Shown here piece by piece: positions 33,944-43,203 of a stretch of DNA of 64,000 bases. Origin of the DNA: Mesorhizobium sp. NZP2077 (GTDB taxonomy: Bacteria > Pseudomonadota > Alphaproteobacteria > Rhizobiales > Rhizobiaceae); assembly GCF_013170805.1 (NCBI RefSeq), contig NZ_CP051293.1, forward strand, positions 2,176,001 through 2,240,000, read 5' to 3'. The notes under the pieces are model-generated. The model was given only the letters and a program-made list of their open reading frames with translations. It was not told the origin of the DNA and ran no database searches. The position numbers were made by a program, and so were the translations under genes. Each line of letters begins with the position of its first letter. The first letter of the stretch is position 1.

Positions 33944-35389
33944 CTATAGGAAATTAGTCAAGTCAGGCCATCCCTGGGCTACGCTCCAGAGCGCGCTTCC
34001 TTCCAGTTGATGTGACAGGGCCAGCACCATGTCCTCTCGGCCGAAATGACCGATGAGTTGTACGCCGACGGGAAGACCTTCATGCCGCCAAAGTGGTAGA
34101 CTTGCGGCTGGCTGGCCTGACGCGTTCGCTACTGCCAAAAACGGAGTAAGCTCGCTAGCCTTGCGCCGGAAACCGCGAAAATCAGCCTCTTTGGTTGAAA
34201 TGGTCCCTAGCGTCGGTGGAAGGGTCGTAAGGGTGGGGGAAAGAACGAGATCGTATCCGTCGATCATCGCGGCCATCATCCGGCCGGTAGCGTGCAGCCT
34301 ATCGACGGCCGCGACATAGTCAGGTGCCGTAGTGCGTGCACCGATGAAGTAGCCGTCCAGAATAGCTGGCTCAAGCTCGTCCGGTCTTGGATCGCGGCCT
34401 AACGCCGAAAGCTTTACACGGACGGAAAGTGCGACGTTAGAAGCCATGACGGTGATAATGGCATCGATGAAGGCACAATAGTCGAAGTCCGGTGGGTCGA
34501 TGGCGATGATCTCATGGCCAAACGCCGCACAAAGCTCGGCCGATTTCCGTACGGCCTCCCGGCAAGGTCCATCCATCGCCAGACCCCATGGATCCTGCCA
34601 GACGGCGATCCGTAGGGGGCGCTCCAAAGTTACGTCTAGGCTCGCTTCGAAGCTGCAGCCGGGTGGAGCTGCGTAGGGTGCGCCGGTCTCCATTCCCGCG
34701 GTGAGGTCAAGAGCGCGTGCCGTGTCGCGTACTGTGCGAGTCAAAACGCCATCGCAGGCAAGTCCGCCCCAGCCTTCGCCACGAAAAGGGCCCAGCGGAA
34801 CGCGGCCGCGGGACGGCTTGAGGCCGAAAACGCCGCACGATGAAGCGGGAATGCGAATGGACCCACCGCCATCGCTGCCATGCGCCACCGGGACAACGCC
34901 GGCCGCCACGGCGACGGCAGCGCCGCCGGACGATCCGCCGGACGAACGCGTCGGGTCGAAAGGATTGCGGGTAGGGCCGCCATTTCGGCGCGCCTCCGTC
35001 GTTGGCGCCATGCAAAGTTCAGGCACCGTAGAGCGCGCAAACGAGATGAAGCCCGCCTCGCGGAACCGCTTGACGAGGGTCGCGTCGCTTTGGGCCTTCG
35101 TCGCCTCGAAGAGCGAAGACCCGATACTCGTCGGCAGGTCCGTTGAGGCAAGGCCTGAATCCTTCAGGAGAAACGGCAGGCCGCTGAATTTTCCGGCAAC
35201 CACCTCATGGCGGAAAGCCTTCGCCAAGGCGCCTTCGTAATCCTTGTAGGACAGCATATTGGTGAGGGCATCGACGCGTTCGGCCGCCTCTATCGCGATC
35301 CGCATCAGGTCCAGCGCGCTCACCTCGCCATTGGCCAGAAGTGCGGCAAGAGCTATGCCGTCCCTGGACCGGTACTCTTCAAAATTCAT
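33944..35389 (-). CDS. Amidase, amidase-signature family (liv-linked)
   Basis: Hydrolyses an amide bond in the cytoplasm by the Ser-cisSer-Lys mechanism. In this 481-residue protein the Lys is in LPFLLKDSG, the glycine-rich loop is SSGGSSGGAAVAVAAG, and the nucleophile region is HGSDGGGSIRIPAS. The exact substrate cannot be read from these motifs. It is the last gene of the nine-gene minus-strand operon with a branched-chain amino-acid-type transporter and two dehydrogenases, so it probably acts on an imported amide. It has a relative at 52705. The stop is ten bases from a transposon end, yet the frame is complete. Confidence 0.9.
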   Translation of the reverse strand: MNFEEYRSRDGIALAALLANGEVSALDLMRIAIEAAERVDALTNMLSYKDYEGALAKAFRHEVVAGKFSGLPFLLKDSGLASTDLPTSIGSSLFEATKAQSDATLVKRFREAGFISFARSTVPELCMAPTTEARRNGGPTRNPFDPTRSSGGSSGGAAVAVAAGVVPVAHGSDGGGSIRIPASSCGVFGLKPSRGRVPLGPFRGEGWGGLACDGVLTRTVRDTARALDLTAGMETGAPYAAPPGCSFEASLDVTLERPLRIAVWQDPWGLAMDGPCREAVRKSAELCAAFGHEIIAIDPPDFDYCAFIDAIITVMASNVALSVRVKLSALGRDPRPDELEPAILDGYFIGARTTAPDYVAAVDRLHATGRMMAAMIDGYDLVLSPTLTTLPPTLGTISTKEADFRGFRRKASELTPFLAVANASGQPAASLPLWRHEGLPVGVQLIGHFGREDMVLALSHQLEGSALWSVAQGWPDLTNFL

Positions 35390-35453
35390 GACATCTCCGT
35401 TCGAGAGGAAGCCGTCTTCCTTCGGTGCAGCCTTCTAAAGGTATGAAAAAAGA

Positions 35454-36281
35454 TTACTTTTCGGACTTGCTCCAGGCCTCCGCGACCTGATGTCCCTGGG
35501 CGAACCAGACACCGGGGAAGGTTTTTACCCACTGGATGAATTCTCTGAGCAGCGCGATGCGGGACGGCCGGCCGATGACCTGCGGGTGCATCGTCAGATT
35601 AAAGAGCCCGCCCCAGCGGTAGATTTCGCGGAACTCGTCCTGCCATACCTTCAGGATATGGTCGTTGGTGACGATGGTGCGTGGCGCGCGCACCGAAAAC
35701 AGCGCGAATGGCGCGTCGTCCAGGCTCCAGTGAACCGGAAGCTCGATCGGACCATCTGTCCCGTCATCGAGCGTATGCCGATAGGGGTTGATGGTGTCCA
35801 TGAAGGAGCTGTCGTAGAAAAAGCCGTATCGCTTCAGGAGGCCGATCATATTCGGCGAGGTCTCCCAGGCCGGCGATCGATAACCGGTTGGAACGATCCC
35901 CACCGTCTTTTTCAGGGCTTCCTGGCCCTTGACGAGGATTTCCTCCTCCCGTTCCGGCTGGTCGGGGTCGACCCATTCATGCAGGTAACCGTGATGGCCG
36001 ACTTCGTGGCCTCTGGCGACGATCATCTCCAGGCGGGCGGTGTGTCTTTCGGCCGTCCATCCGGGCACAAAGAAGGTTCCCCGCACACCGGCATCTTCCA
36101 GGGTTTCGAGGATCATCGGAACGCCGACTTTGGCGCCATAGACGCCTTGCGACAGCGTCCCCGGACGGCGCGCATTATCGGGATCCCGCGACAGCCAGAG
36201 GGTTTCGGCATCGAAATCGAAGGAGAGCATGACTGCAACGCGATGGCCGCCAGGCCATTTGACAGGACCGAAATGTTCCAT
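35454..36281 (-). CDS. Polysaccharide-deacetylase-fold hydrolase (PuuE/cyclic imidase-like)
   Basis: A 275-residue NodB-fold hydrolase without a signal peptide, so it is cytoplasmic and unlikely to act on the cell wall. The metal-site region SFDFDAETLWL and GHEVGHHGYLHEWVDP (with two His) are clear, and YRSPAWETSPNMIGLL is a family block. Members of this type include the cofactor-free allantoinase PuuE and cyclic imide hydrolases, which open ring amides. Next to an amidase and a transporter, opening of a cyclic amide or imide followed by cleavage of the linear amide is a reasonable guess. The substrate is not known. Confidence 0.85.
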   Translation of the reverse strand: MEHFGPVKWPGGHRVAVMLSFDFDAETLWLSRDPDNARRPGTLSQGVYGAKVGVPMILETLEDAGVRGTFFVPGWTAERHTARLEMIVARGHEVGHHGYLHEWVDPDQPEREEEILVKGQEALKKTVGIVPTGYRSPAWETSPNMIGLLKRYGFFYDSSFMDTINPYRHTLDDGTDGPIELPVHWSLDDAPFALFSVRAPRTIVTNDHILKVWQDEFREIYRWGGLFNLTMHPQVIGRPSRIALLREFIQWVKTFPGVWFAQGHQVAEAWSKSEK

Positions 36282-36292
36282 CTCTCTATTCC

Positions 36293-37039
36293 TTAGAATG
36301 TGCCTCGGGACGAGAGCCAGCCGCCGTCGACGGCAATGATCTGACCATTGACGAAGGATGCCTGATCGGAGCCCAGGAAAGCGATCACTTCAGCCACTTC
36401 CATGGGATCGCCGATCCGTCGCAACGGCGTTCCGGCGATCATCGCGCTCCGGTATTCGGCATCCTTGTCAATCTTGTCGCGGGTCATCGCGGTGAGGATG
36501 CAGCCGGGTGCGACGGCATTTACCCGTATCCCTTCCGGACCGAGTTCCGCGCTCAATTGCCGTGTCAGCTGCGAGATGCCGCCCTTGCTGGCGGCGTAGG
36601 CGGTGGTGCCCACGCGCCCGACCTCGCCATAAACGGATGCGAGGTTGACAATCGCGCCGCCGGGCTGGCGCAGCAACGGCAGCAGTTCCCGCGTCAGCCG
36701 GATGACGGAGCGTAGATTGATGCTGAGGATCCGGTCGAGCAGGGCGTCATCGGTTTCGGCGATGCGTTTCGAGCCGCCGACGCCGGCGCAATTGACCAGG
36801 AGATCCAGCCCGCCAAGCGCGCTGGCCGCATCGGCGATCCGCTTCGGTGCCGCCTCTTGGGAGAGATCGACGGCGACAACGGTTGCAGCGACGCCGCCGA
36901 GCTCGGACACGTCTTGGTCGACCGCCACGATGGAGGTGCCGCGCGCGATGAGCAGATCGAGTGTCGCGCGGCCGATGCCGCTGTTGGCGCCGGTAACGAC
37001 AGCAGTCTTGCCCTCAAAGCTATGCAAGGCGACCTCCAT
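36293..37039 (-). CDS. Short-chain dehydrogenase/reductase (first)
   Basis: A 248-residue NAD(P)-dependent oxidoreductase. The cofactor motif is TGANSGIGRATLD near residue 15, NCAGVGG follows, and the active-site Tyr and Lys are in YAASKGGISQ. A typical C-terminal AFLGSDQASFVNGQIIAVDGG is present. An acidic residue after beta strand 2 (AVDQD) suggests NAD preference. It overlaps the next SDR gene by 20 bases, so the two are co-expressed and could act on successive alcohol or keto intermediates. Confidence 0.9.
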   Translation of the reverse strand: MEVALHSFEGKTAVVTGANSGIGRATLDLLIARGTSIVAVDQDVSELGGVAATVVAVDLSQEAAPKRIADAASALGGLDLLVNCAGVGGSKRIAETDDALLDRILSINLRSVIRLTRELLPLLRQPGGAIVNLASVYGEVGRVGTTAYAASKGGISQLTRQLSAELGPEGIRVNAVAPGCILTAMTRDKIDKDAEYRSAMIAGTPLRRIGDPMEVAEVIAFLGSDQASFVNGQIIAVDGGWLSSRGTF

Positions 37040-37775
37040 CGACCGGCAGCGAAACGCCGGTCGTATAGGATGCGGCGTCGCTGGCTAGATAGAGCACGGC
37101 CTGCGTCACCTCGTTCGCCTCACCGAAACGTTTCATCGGATGAAGATCCCTATAGATCTGCCGACGCATTTCCGCTTCTGCGCCGGCGGCCGCGAAGTTC
37201 CGCTCCAGCATCGGCGACGAGATCGATCCGGGGCAGACGGAATTGACGCGGATGCCTTCCTCGGCGAGCGATAACGCAAGGCTGCGGGTAAGCAGCGCCA
37301 CGGCTCCCTTGGTCGTCGAATAGGCACCGAGCGCATGCGAACCGGTCAGGCCGGCCGTCGAGCCATAGGTCACAATACATCCCTTGCGATGCCGCAGCGC
37401 GCCCAAGGTGAGCTGGACAGCAAACAGTGTGCCGCGCACATTGAGCGACAGCATCTGGTCGAACTCTTCCGGATCGACTTCCAGAAGCGGTTTGCCGCTG
37501 CCAAGGGTCCCGCCGGCGGTCACCAGGACGTCGATACCCAACTCTAAATCCATGCCGTCCCAGGCCTGCCGCATGTCGGCAACTGACGTGAGGTCGCAGC
37601 GGACCGCAATGGCCGGTCTGCCGATCGCGGCGCGGAGTTCGCCGAGCCGAGCCTCGTCTCGATCGACAAGGTAGAGGCGCTCGGCGCCTTCGCGGGCAAA
37701 TGCCTGCGACAGATCGGTGCCGAGAGTGCCGGCCGCGCCGGTGATCAGGACCGTTTTCCCGGCAAACCGCGTCAC
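37020..37775 (-). CDS. Short-chain dehydrogenase/reductase (second)
   Basis: A 251-residue SDR with cofactor motif TGAAGTLGTDLSQAF and active-site Tyr and Lys in YSTTKGAVAL. The glycine motif GAAGTLG is slightly unusual against the common GxxxGIG. VDRDEARLG after strand 2 suggests NAD. It overlaps the LivF gene by four bases (ATGA) and the other SDR by 20 bases. It is only a distant relative of its neighbour, so they probably have different substrates. Confidence 0.9.
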   Translation of the reverse strand: MTRFAGKTVLITGAAGTLGTDLSQAFAREGAERLYLVDRDEARLGELRAAIGRPAIAVRCDLTSVADMRQAWDGMDLELGIDVLVTAGGTLGSGKPLLEVDPEEFDQMLSLNVRGTLFAVQLTLGALRHRKGCIVTYGSTAGLTGSHALGAYSTTKGAVALLTRSLALSLAEEGIRVNSVCPGSISSPMLERNFAAAGAEAEMRRQIYRDLHPMKRFGEANEVTQAVLYLASDAASYTTGVSLPVDGGRLA

Positions 37776-38488
37776 GATTGTCCTTTCCCGAGATAAAATT
37801 CGCGCAGTTCCTCGACCTTGAGATCGGGGCCATTCTTGCGCGAATAGGCGAAACGGCCCTCACGCAGGATATGCACCTCGTCAGCGAGTTCGAGCGCCAT
37901 CGAGACATTCTGTTCGACGAGAAGCATGGTCAGGCCGCGCGCTCTCAGCTTGCGGATAATGTCGGAAATTTCGCCTACCACCTTCGGTGCGAGCGCTGCC
38001 GAAGGTTCGTCCAGCAGAAGCATGCTCGGCCGCGCCATCAAAGCGCGACCCAGCGACAGCATCTGCCGCTCGCCGCCGGACAGAAGTCCGGCCGGTGCCT
38101 TGTAACGGGCCTTGAGGCGGGGAAATTCGGCATAGACCATCTCGACGTCTTCGGCGATGCCGGGCTTATCCTTGCGCCGGTGATAGGCGCCGACGGTGAT
38201 ATTCTCATGCACGCTCAGGCCGCCGAGGACTTCCTTGCCTTGGGGCACGAGGCATAAGCCCGCCGCCGCCATGGCATGGGCCCCCTTGCCGTCGATCCGC
38301 TTGCCGTCGAGCAGGATTTCTCCGCGGGTCGGCTTCACTAGGCCAGCGAGCGTCTTGAGCGCCGTCGACTTGCCTGTTCCGTTGCCGCCGAGAATCGCGC
38401 TCAGCCCGCCCTTGGGTACGGTGAAGTCGAGACCGTAAAGGATTTGAACTTTGCCGTATCCGGCATCGATACTTTTGCACTCAAGCAT
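37772..38488 (-). CDS. Branched-chain amino-acid-type ABC ATPase, LivF-like
   Basis: One of two ATPases of the importer, 238 residues: Walker A GGNGTGKST, signature LLSGGERQML, Walker B MLLLDEPSAALAP, and a short C-terminus typical of LivF. The start at 38488 (MLECKSIDAGYG) matches the family N-terminus; a longer frame extends 50 codons further into the LivG gene. It overlaps LivG by eight bases. Substrates of this transporter class extend to amides, urea and aromatic acids, so the liv name implies architecture only. Confidence 0.93.
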   Translation of the reverse strand: MLECKSIDAGYGKVQILYGLDFTVPKGGLSAILGGNGTGKSTALKTLAGLVKPTRGEILLDGKRIDGKGAHAMAAAGLCLVPQGKEVLGGLSVHENITVGAYHRRKDKPGIAEDVEMVYAEFPRLKARYKAPAGLLSGGERQMLSLGRALMARPSMLLLDEPSAALAPKVVGEISDIIRKLRARGLTMLLVEQNVSMALELADEVHILREGRFAYSRKNGPDLKVEELREFYLGKGQS

Positions 38489-39281
38489 GGGAAGACCGCC
38501 CCAATCCGATATAAGCTTCGATGACCTTGGGGTCCTGAACGACGACATCCGGCTTGCCGTCTGCAACTTTTTGTCCGTAATCGAGGACGACAACCCTGTC
38601 GCAAACTGCTTGAACGACGCGCATGACGTGCTCGACAAGCAGGATCGTGACGCCGAATTCGTCGCGCATGCGGCGGATCATTTCGATGAGCCGATCGACG
38701 TTGATTGGCGAAAGGCCGGCTGCCGGTTCGTCCAGAATGAAGATACGCGGGTTCGTGGCGAGGCCACGCGCCAGTTCGACCATACGCTGCTGTCCGATCG
38801 AAAGATCGGTGGCGAGCTTGTGGGCGTGCTTCTCCATTTCGAACAAGGCCAGCATGTCGCGCGCCTTGCAAGCCGCCTTTTCGTGCCACGCCATAGCATT
38901 GCGACGGTTCAGGAAGGATGACATGTACCCGGGGCCAGATTGCTCCTGCAGCGCCAATACGATGTTCCGTTCAACCGTCAGGCTCGGGAACAGCCTGATC
39001 ATCTGGAAGGTGCGGACCACCCCGTGTCTTGCAACGACATGCGGTGCGGCACCGGTAAAATCCTTGCCGTCGATCAGCACACGGCCGCTGGTGGGCGCAA
39101 GAACGCCGGTTAAAAGATTGACCACGGTCGATTTGCCCGAGCCGTTTGGACCGATCAGCCCGACGATCTCGCCTTCGTTGACCGAGAAGTCGAACGCATT
39201 CAGCGCCACCATCCCCTGGAAGTTCTTAGTGAGTGCTTCCGCCCTGATTATCGGAGCAATGTTTTTCTGTTCACCCGTCAT
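38481..39281 (-). CDS. Branched-chain amino-acid-type ABC ATPase, LivG-like
   Basis: The second ATPase, 266 residues: Walker A GPNGSGKST, signature DLSIGQQRMVELAR, Walker B IFILDEPAAGLSP, and the C-terminal helix region EAYIGLG that marks LivG. The signature has SIGQQ where SGGQ is usual, a variation seen in LivG proteins. The ATG at 39281 is favoured by GGAGAG five bases upstream; a TTG at 39293 is an alternative. It overlaps the LivM stop by ATGA. Confidence 0.93.
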   Translation of the reverse strand: MTGEQKNIAPIIRAEALTKNFQGMVALNAFDFSVNEGEIVGLIGPNGSGKSTVVNLLTGVLAPTSGRVLIDGKDFTGAAPHVVARHGVVRTFQMIRLFPSLTVERNIVLALQEQSGPGYMSSFLNRRNAMAWHEKAACKARDMLALFEMEKHAHKLATDLSIGQQRMVELARGLATNPRIFILDEPAAGLSPINVDRLIEMIRRMRDEFGVTILLVEHVMRVVQAVCDRVVVLDYGQKVADGKPDVVVQDPKVIEAYIGLGRSSHA

Positions 39282-40186
39282 CTTGCTCTCCAACGAGAGA
39301 ACTTGCCCGCGAGCCCCTGCGGAGCAAACATCGTGACCAGGATCAACACGCCGCCATAAAAGATGTGCTTGTAGTCGGTAAGTATCGAAAGCATTTCGGG
39401 CAGTGCGGTCAGCAGCACTGCACCGAGAACTGGACCCCAGAAACGTCCGCGACCGCCAAGAACTACCATTGCCACAATCGATGCCGAAGCGAGGACAGTA
39501 TAATCGTCAGGCGTCACACCGCGTATGTGATAAGCCAGAAGGACGCCCGCGCCGCCCGCGAAAGCCGACGATATTGCCAATGCGACAAGTTTGACGGCCT
39601 TTGTATTCATGCCGATCGTACGCGCCAGGGTCTCGTCGTCGCGGATCGCCTGCAAGGCGTCTCCTAAGCGCGATTGCGTGAGAAAGCGGATCGCAATCAG
39701 ACAGATCACCGCAATCACCAGCACCAGGTAGAAGTATGACGATAGCGTGGTGAAGCCTGCGACTGGTTCGACTTCGATCCCATATTGTCCGCCGGTGAAA
39801 TCGGTCCACTGCGACAGAACGAGATAGACGATGGTCTGGAATGCGATTGTCATGATCGCCAGGAAATGTCCTTGTGCCCGCAGGAGCGGCAGGCCGAGCA
39901 AGAAACCGAACAGGCCTGCGACGATCATTCCGAGCGGCAGATTGAGCCAGAACGTGGTTCCGAAGTCCCGGCCGAGGATAGCGGCGGTATAGGCGCCTAT
40001 TCCAAGGAAGGCGGCATGGGCGAAGGAAAAAAGGCCCGTCCAGCCCATCACAATATCGAGGCTGCTGGCCAGGATGACGTAGATGCAGACGACGATGGCG
40101 ATATTGATCGCGTATCCGCCGCCGAACACCGTCGATACGATGGCAAGCGTCGCCGCAGCGACGAGGATGAGAAAAATCGCACGCAC
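39278..40186 (-). CDS. Branched-chain amino-acid-type ABC permease, LivM-like
   Basis: An inner-membrane permease of 302 residues with about eight helices, beginning FLILVAAATLAIVSTVFGGG. Family blocks are GWTGLFSFAHAAFLGIGAYT and, near the end, AIRDDETLARTIGMN followed by ALAISSAFAGGAGVLLAY. It follows LivH by one base and overlaps LivG by four, fully within the operon. Confidence 0.93.
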   Translation of the reverse strand: MRAIFLILVAAATLAIVSTVFGGGYAINIAIVVCIYVILASSLDIVMGWTGLFSFAHAAFLGIGAYTAAILGRDFGTTFWLNLPLGMIVAGLFGFLLGLPLLRAQGHFLAIMTIAFQTIVYLVLSQWTDFTGGQYGIEVEPVAGFTTLSSYFYLVLVIAVICLIAIRFLTQSRLGDALQAIRDDETLARTIGMNTKAVKLVALAISSAFAGGAGVLLAYHIRGVTPDDYTVLASASIVAMVVLGGRGRFWGPVLGAVLLTALPEMLSILTDYKHIFYGGVLILVTMFAPQGLAGKFSRWRAR

Positions 40187-40187
40187 G

Positions 40188-41060
40188 TCAGGACCGATCC
40201 GTCTGGATGCCGAACAGACCTTGCGGACGTATGGTCAGAACGCCCATCACGAAGATGAAGCCGACGATGTCGCGCAGTCCATTGCCGAGATAGCCGGTGA
40301 CGAGGGATTCGACGATGCCGAGAGCAAGGCCCGCGATGATTGCACCCTCGATGCTCCCCATGCCGGCCAGAACCACGATCACAAAGGCTTTCATGACGAT
40401 CAGGCTGCCGGCATTTGGCTGAACGGTGAAGACAGTCGCCATAAGCGCGCCGGCCAGTCCGGCAAGAGCCGCGCCGATGGCAAAGGTCACCACGCCGACA
40501 CGACGGACATTGATGCCGCAAATCCGTGCCACGGTCGCTTTTTCCGACATGGCCCGAAGAGACAGGCCGATCCAGGTGTATTTCAGCACCACAAGCAGGG
40601 CGGTCACCGTGACGGCTGCGAGGGCTACGATCGCAAGGCGCTCGCTGGTCAGGAAGATGTTGCCGATCTGAATGGCGCCACGTGGCAGGCCGCTCCTGGC
40701 AAGCATCGGTTCCGGTCCGGCAATCTTGAGCACGATGTTCTGCAGCAGGATCGACAGTCCGAAAGACGCGATGATGACGTTTGTCGGATCCTTCTTGGCG
40801 ATCGGCACGAAGATGGCGCGCTCGATGAACCAACCCAACATCACCATCACAACGATAACAAGCACGATCGAGGGAAGGGGGCCGATGCCCAGGACCTGGG
40901 TTCCGACCACGGCCACGTAGCCGCCGAGCATGTAGAATTCGCCATGGGCGAAGTTGACGATTTTAAGGATGCCAAAGATGAGCGTCAGGCCGAGCGCGAC
41001 AAGTACATAGCTCGACCCGACGACAACTCCGTTAGCCAGGAATTGCTGGAAAAGTATCAA
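40188..41060 (-). CDS. Branched-chain amino-acid-type ABC permease, LivH-like
   Basis: An inner-membrane permease of about 290 residues. The N-terminus LILFQQFLANGVVVGSSYVL and VNFAHGEFYMLGGYVAV match LivH proteins, as does AGALMATVFTVQPNAGSLIV further on. No ATG fits: the frame runs far upstream into non-homologous sequence. The TTG at 41060, preceded by CAGGGATT, gives a standard-length LivH, so a TTG start is proposed. The gap to the binding protein gene is about 80 bases. Confidence 0.88.
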   Translation of the reverse strand: MILFQQFLANGVVVGSSYVLVALGLTLIFGILKIVNFAHGEFYMLGGYVAVVGTQVLGIGPLPSIVLVIVVMVMLGWFIERAIFVPIAKKDPTNVIIASFGLSILLQNIVLKIAGPEPMLARSGLPRGAIQIGNIFLTSERLAIVALAAVTVTALLVVLKYTWIGLSLRAMSEKATVARICGINVRRVGVVTFAIGAALAGLAGALMATVFTVQPNAGSLIVMKAFVIVVLAGMGSIEGAIIAGLALGIVESLVTGYLGNGLRDIVGFIFVMGVLTIRPQGLFGIQTDRS

Positions 41061-41142
41061 TGGTGGAATCCCTGTCCGGGCGTGAAGAAAGAAGCGGCTC
41101 CCGGGGGCGGAATCTCTCGCCTCGCGAAGCCGTCGCTGCTGC

Positions 41143-42294
41143 TTAGTCGAAGGGAAGCCATTCGCGCTTACCATTCTTGACAATCGCAAGGCCCACCTTG
41201 AACTCGACGCTTCCCTTGTCGTCGAACTTTGCCGTCGTGCGGTCCGGTCCTTGGGACAGCGGGAAGTCCGGCATGTTGAGCAATTGCTTCTGCATCGCGG
41301 CACCGTCCGGCTTGCCCGCGCGGCGCGCTGCCTCGATAAGAAGGCCCATGGAATCGAAGCCGATGGCGCTGTAGACGTCAGGCTCTTTCTTGTAGGCGGC
41401 CCGGAATTCCTTGGCGAATTCTGCGCCATGCTTGTTCGGCGTGCTGGGTTCGAACATCGAAGATACGGCGAAGCCTTCCGACGCCGGACCGGCAAGTTCG
41501 ATCAATTTGTCGCTCATCATCGAACCCGATCCGACGATCTGGGTCTGAACGCCGAGTTCGCCGGCCTGCTTGATGATCTGGGCGCCTGAATCCATCAGGC
41601 CGGCGATATAAACGGCCGAAGGCGACTGGGCGCGAACGTTGGTCAACGATGAATAGAAGTCTTTGTCGCCAGGATTGTATGCTTCCATGGCAACGACCTT
41701 GCCGCCGATACCCTCATAGTTCGACTTGAACTCGTCGGCCAGCGATTTGCCGTAAATCGAGTTTTCGTAGAGCACCGCCACCGTCTTCGCGTTCAGCTTT
41801 TTGAGCGTGTCGGAGGCGGTCTGCTTGGCCTGGGCCCTGCTGCCGGGAAAGGCGCGGAAGAACCATGGGTCTCCGGCCGTATTGGCATCGGTGACGGCGG
41901 AAGACGTCGAACCGGCCGAGATCATCGGTACCTTGTATTCCTTGGCGACCTTGCTTTCAGCCGCAGCGACGGCGCTAACATAGGTGCCGCTGATGCCGAC
42001 GACGTGGTCCTGCTCGATGAGCTTGCGGACCGCGGTTACACCCTTCGTCGGATTGCCTTCGTCGTCCTCGATGAACACCTTGACGTCCTGATCGAAGACG
42101 CCGCCCTTCTGGTTTGCCTGCTTGACGGCAAACTCGATGCCTTCGCGGATCGATGTGCCGGCAAGCGAAGCCGGGCCGGACAGCGGCAGTGAGACGCCCA
42201 GCTTCAGCTGTTCTGCAAACGCTGCGGATATCGCGACGGACGAGATCATTACGGAAAGTCCAGCGGCAGCAGCCGCTTTTACCCAAATAGCCAT
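41143..42294 (-). CDS. Branched-chain amino-acid-type ABC substrate-binding protein, LivK-like
   Basis: A periplasmic binding protein of 383 residues, first gene of the nine-gene minus-strand operon. A Sec signal peptide (about residues 1-27, ending SAAFA) precedes EQLKLGVSLPLSGPASLAG, the usual start of the Peripla_BP_6 family. VGISGTYVSAVAAAESKVAK and SAGSTSSAVTDANT are ligand-pocket regions. The ATG at 42294 is supported by AAAGAGG; a GTG two codons earlier is also open. The linked hydrolases suggest an amide-containing ligand. It is divergent from the IclR regulator. Confidence 0.92.
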   Translation of the reverse strand: MAIWVKAAAAAGLSVMISSVAISAAFAEQLKLGVSLPLSGPASLAGTSIREGIEFAVKQANQKGGVFDQDVKVFIEDDEGNPTKGVTAVRKLIEQDHVVGISGTYVSAVAAAESKVAKEYKVPMISAGSTSSAVTDANTAGDPWFFRAFPGSRAQAKQTASDTLKKLNAKTVAVLYENSIYGKSLADEFKSNYEGIGGKVVAMEAYNPGDKDFYSSLTNVRAQSPSAVYIAGLMDSGAQIIKQAGELGVQTQIVGSGSMMSDKLIELAGPASEGFAVSSMFEPSTPNKHGAEFAKEFRAAYKKEPDVYSAIGFDSMGLLIEAARRAGKPDGAAMQKQLLNMPDFPLSQGPDRTTAKFDDKGSVEFKVGLAIVKNGKREWLPFD

Positions 42295-42328
42295 GTTCAC
42301 CTCTTTAAGTTGGGCTGCCGCAATTTTT

Positions 42329-42347
42329 TATATTGTAATGCGATATA
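42329..42347. promoter_or_regulatory. Candidate IclR operator in the liv/iclR divergent region
   Basis: An imperfect inverted repeat, TATATTG-TAATG-CGATATA (one mismatch), lies in the AT-rich 113-base gap between the binding-protein and IclR starts. Its position suits a regulator site controlling both directions. It was found by eye only. Confidence 0.4.
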
Positions 42348-42407
42348 ACTTATCTTATTATGGTTTAATCGGGCGGTCAAGCGCTGAGCCTATGGAGGGA
42401 TGCACCT

Positions 42408-43175
42408 GTGAGCGATGACGATTCGTTGTTCGTGAAATCGCTGGCGAAAGCATTTCAGCTGCTCGAGGCGTTCGAGAAGAGTGGCGATGGCGGACGCCTG
42501 ACACACAAGGATATGAAACAGCTGACCGGTCTGGATGCCAGCACGGTTCAGCGCATGTCCCATACGCTGGTCAAACTCGGTTATCTTGAGCGCGGGCAGA
42601 ACCGCACCTACGTCCTCGGCAAGAAGTTCCTCCATTTCACCTTCGAGTACCTGCGCCATTCGCAGACGATCCAGCGAGCCAGCCCGATCCTCATGGATCT
42701 CCAGAACGAGACGGGGGAGCGTGTCGACCTCAGTCTCTTCGAGGATGTGGAAATCGTTTATGCGCTTCGCCGGCAATCGAAGCGTGAGACCTTCTTCGCC
42801 ACCCTGACCGGTCGACGCGTTCCGTCGTTTGCCGCGTCCGGCGGGCGGGTGGTGATGTCCCATCTGCCGCGCGACGTCGTAGAAGACATTATCGACAGAT
42901 CGGCTCTCGTCCCGCAATCGCCGAAGACGGTCACGTCGCGAACCGAGATCCTTGCGGAGATCGATAGAGCCCGTGAACTTGGTTATGCATTATGCATAGA
43001 GCAGATGCTGATCGGCGAAATCGTACTTGCATCGGCGATTTTCGACGAACGCAACACGCCGATCGGCGCGGTGCATATCGCCGGCTCGCTGTCGGACTGG
43101 GATGCCGACTCTTTCTGCCGCAAACATGCGCCGTTGGCTATTTCGGCCGCGCGGATGATTTCGAACAGATCCTGA
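42408..43175 (+). CDS. IclR-family transcriptional regulator
   Basis: A 255-residue regulator with an N-terminal winged HTH (residues 5-70, with SLAKAFQLLEAFEKS and LDASTVQRMSHTLVKLGYL) and a C-terminal IclR effector domain (RASPILMDLQNETGERVDL; ATLTGRRVPSFAASGGRVVM). The GTG start has GGAGGGATG upstream. It is divergent from the liv operon and most likely its specific regulator. It contains the usual Cys (GYALCIEQMLIGE) in the effector pocket. Confidence 0.92.
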   Translation: MSDDDSLFVKSLAKAFQLLEAFEKSGDGGRLTHKDMKQLTGLDASTVQRMSHTLVKLGYLERGQNRTYVLGKKFLHFTFEYLRHSQTIQRASPILMDLQNETGERVDLSLFEDVEIVYALRRQSKRETFFATLTGRRVPSFAASGGRVVMSHLPRDVVEDIIDRSALVPQSPKTVTSRTEILAEIDRARELGYALCIEQMLIGEIVLASAIFDERNTPIGAVHIAGSLSDWDADSFCRKHAPLAISAARMISNRS

Positions 43176-43203
43176 TCCCGGCAGGGATCTGCGGGCGCCG
43201 GCG

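Noticed and set aside
40083..41180. A 365-codon plus-strand frame opposite the LivH gene
   Set aside because: Antisense shadow with His/Asp-rich composition typical of reverse-strand permease sequence.
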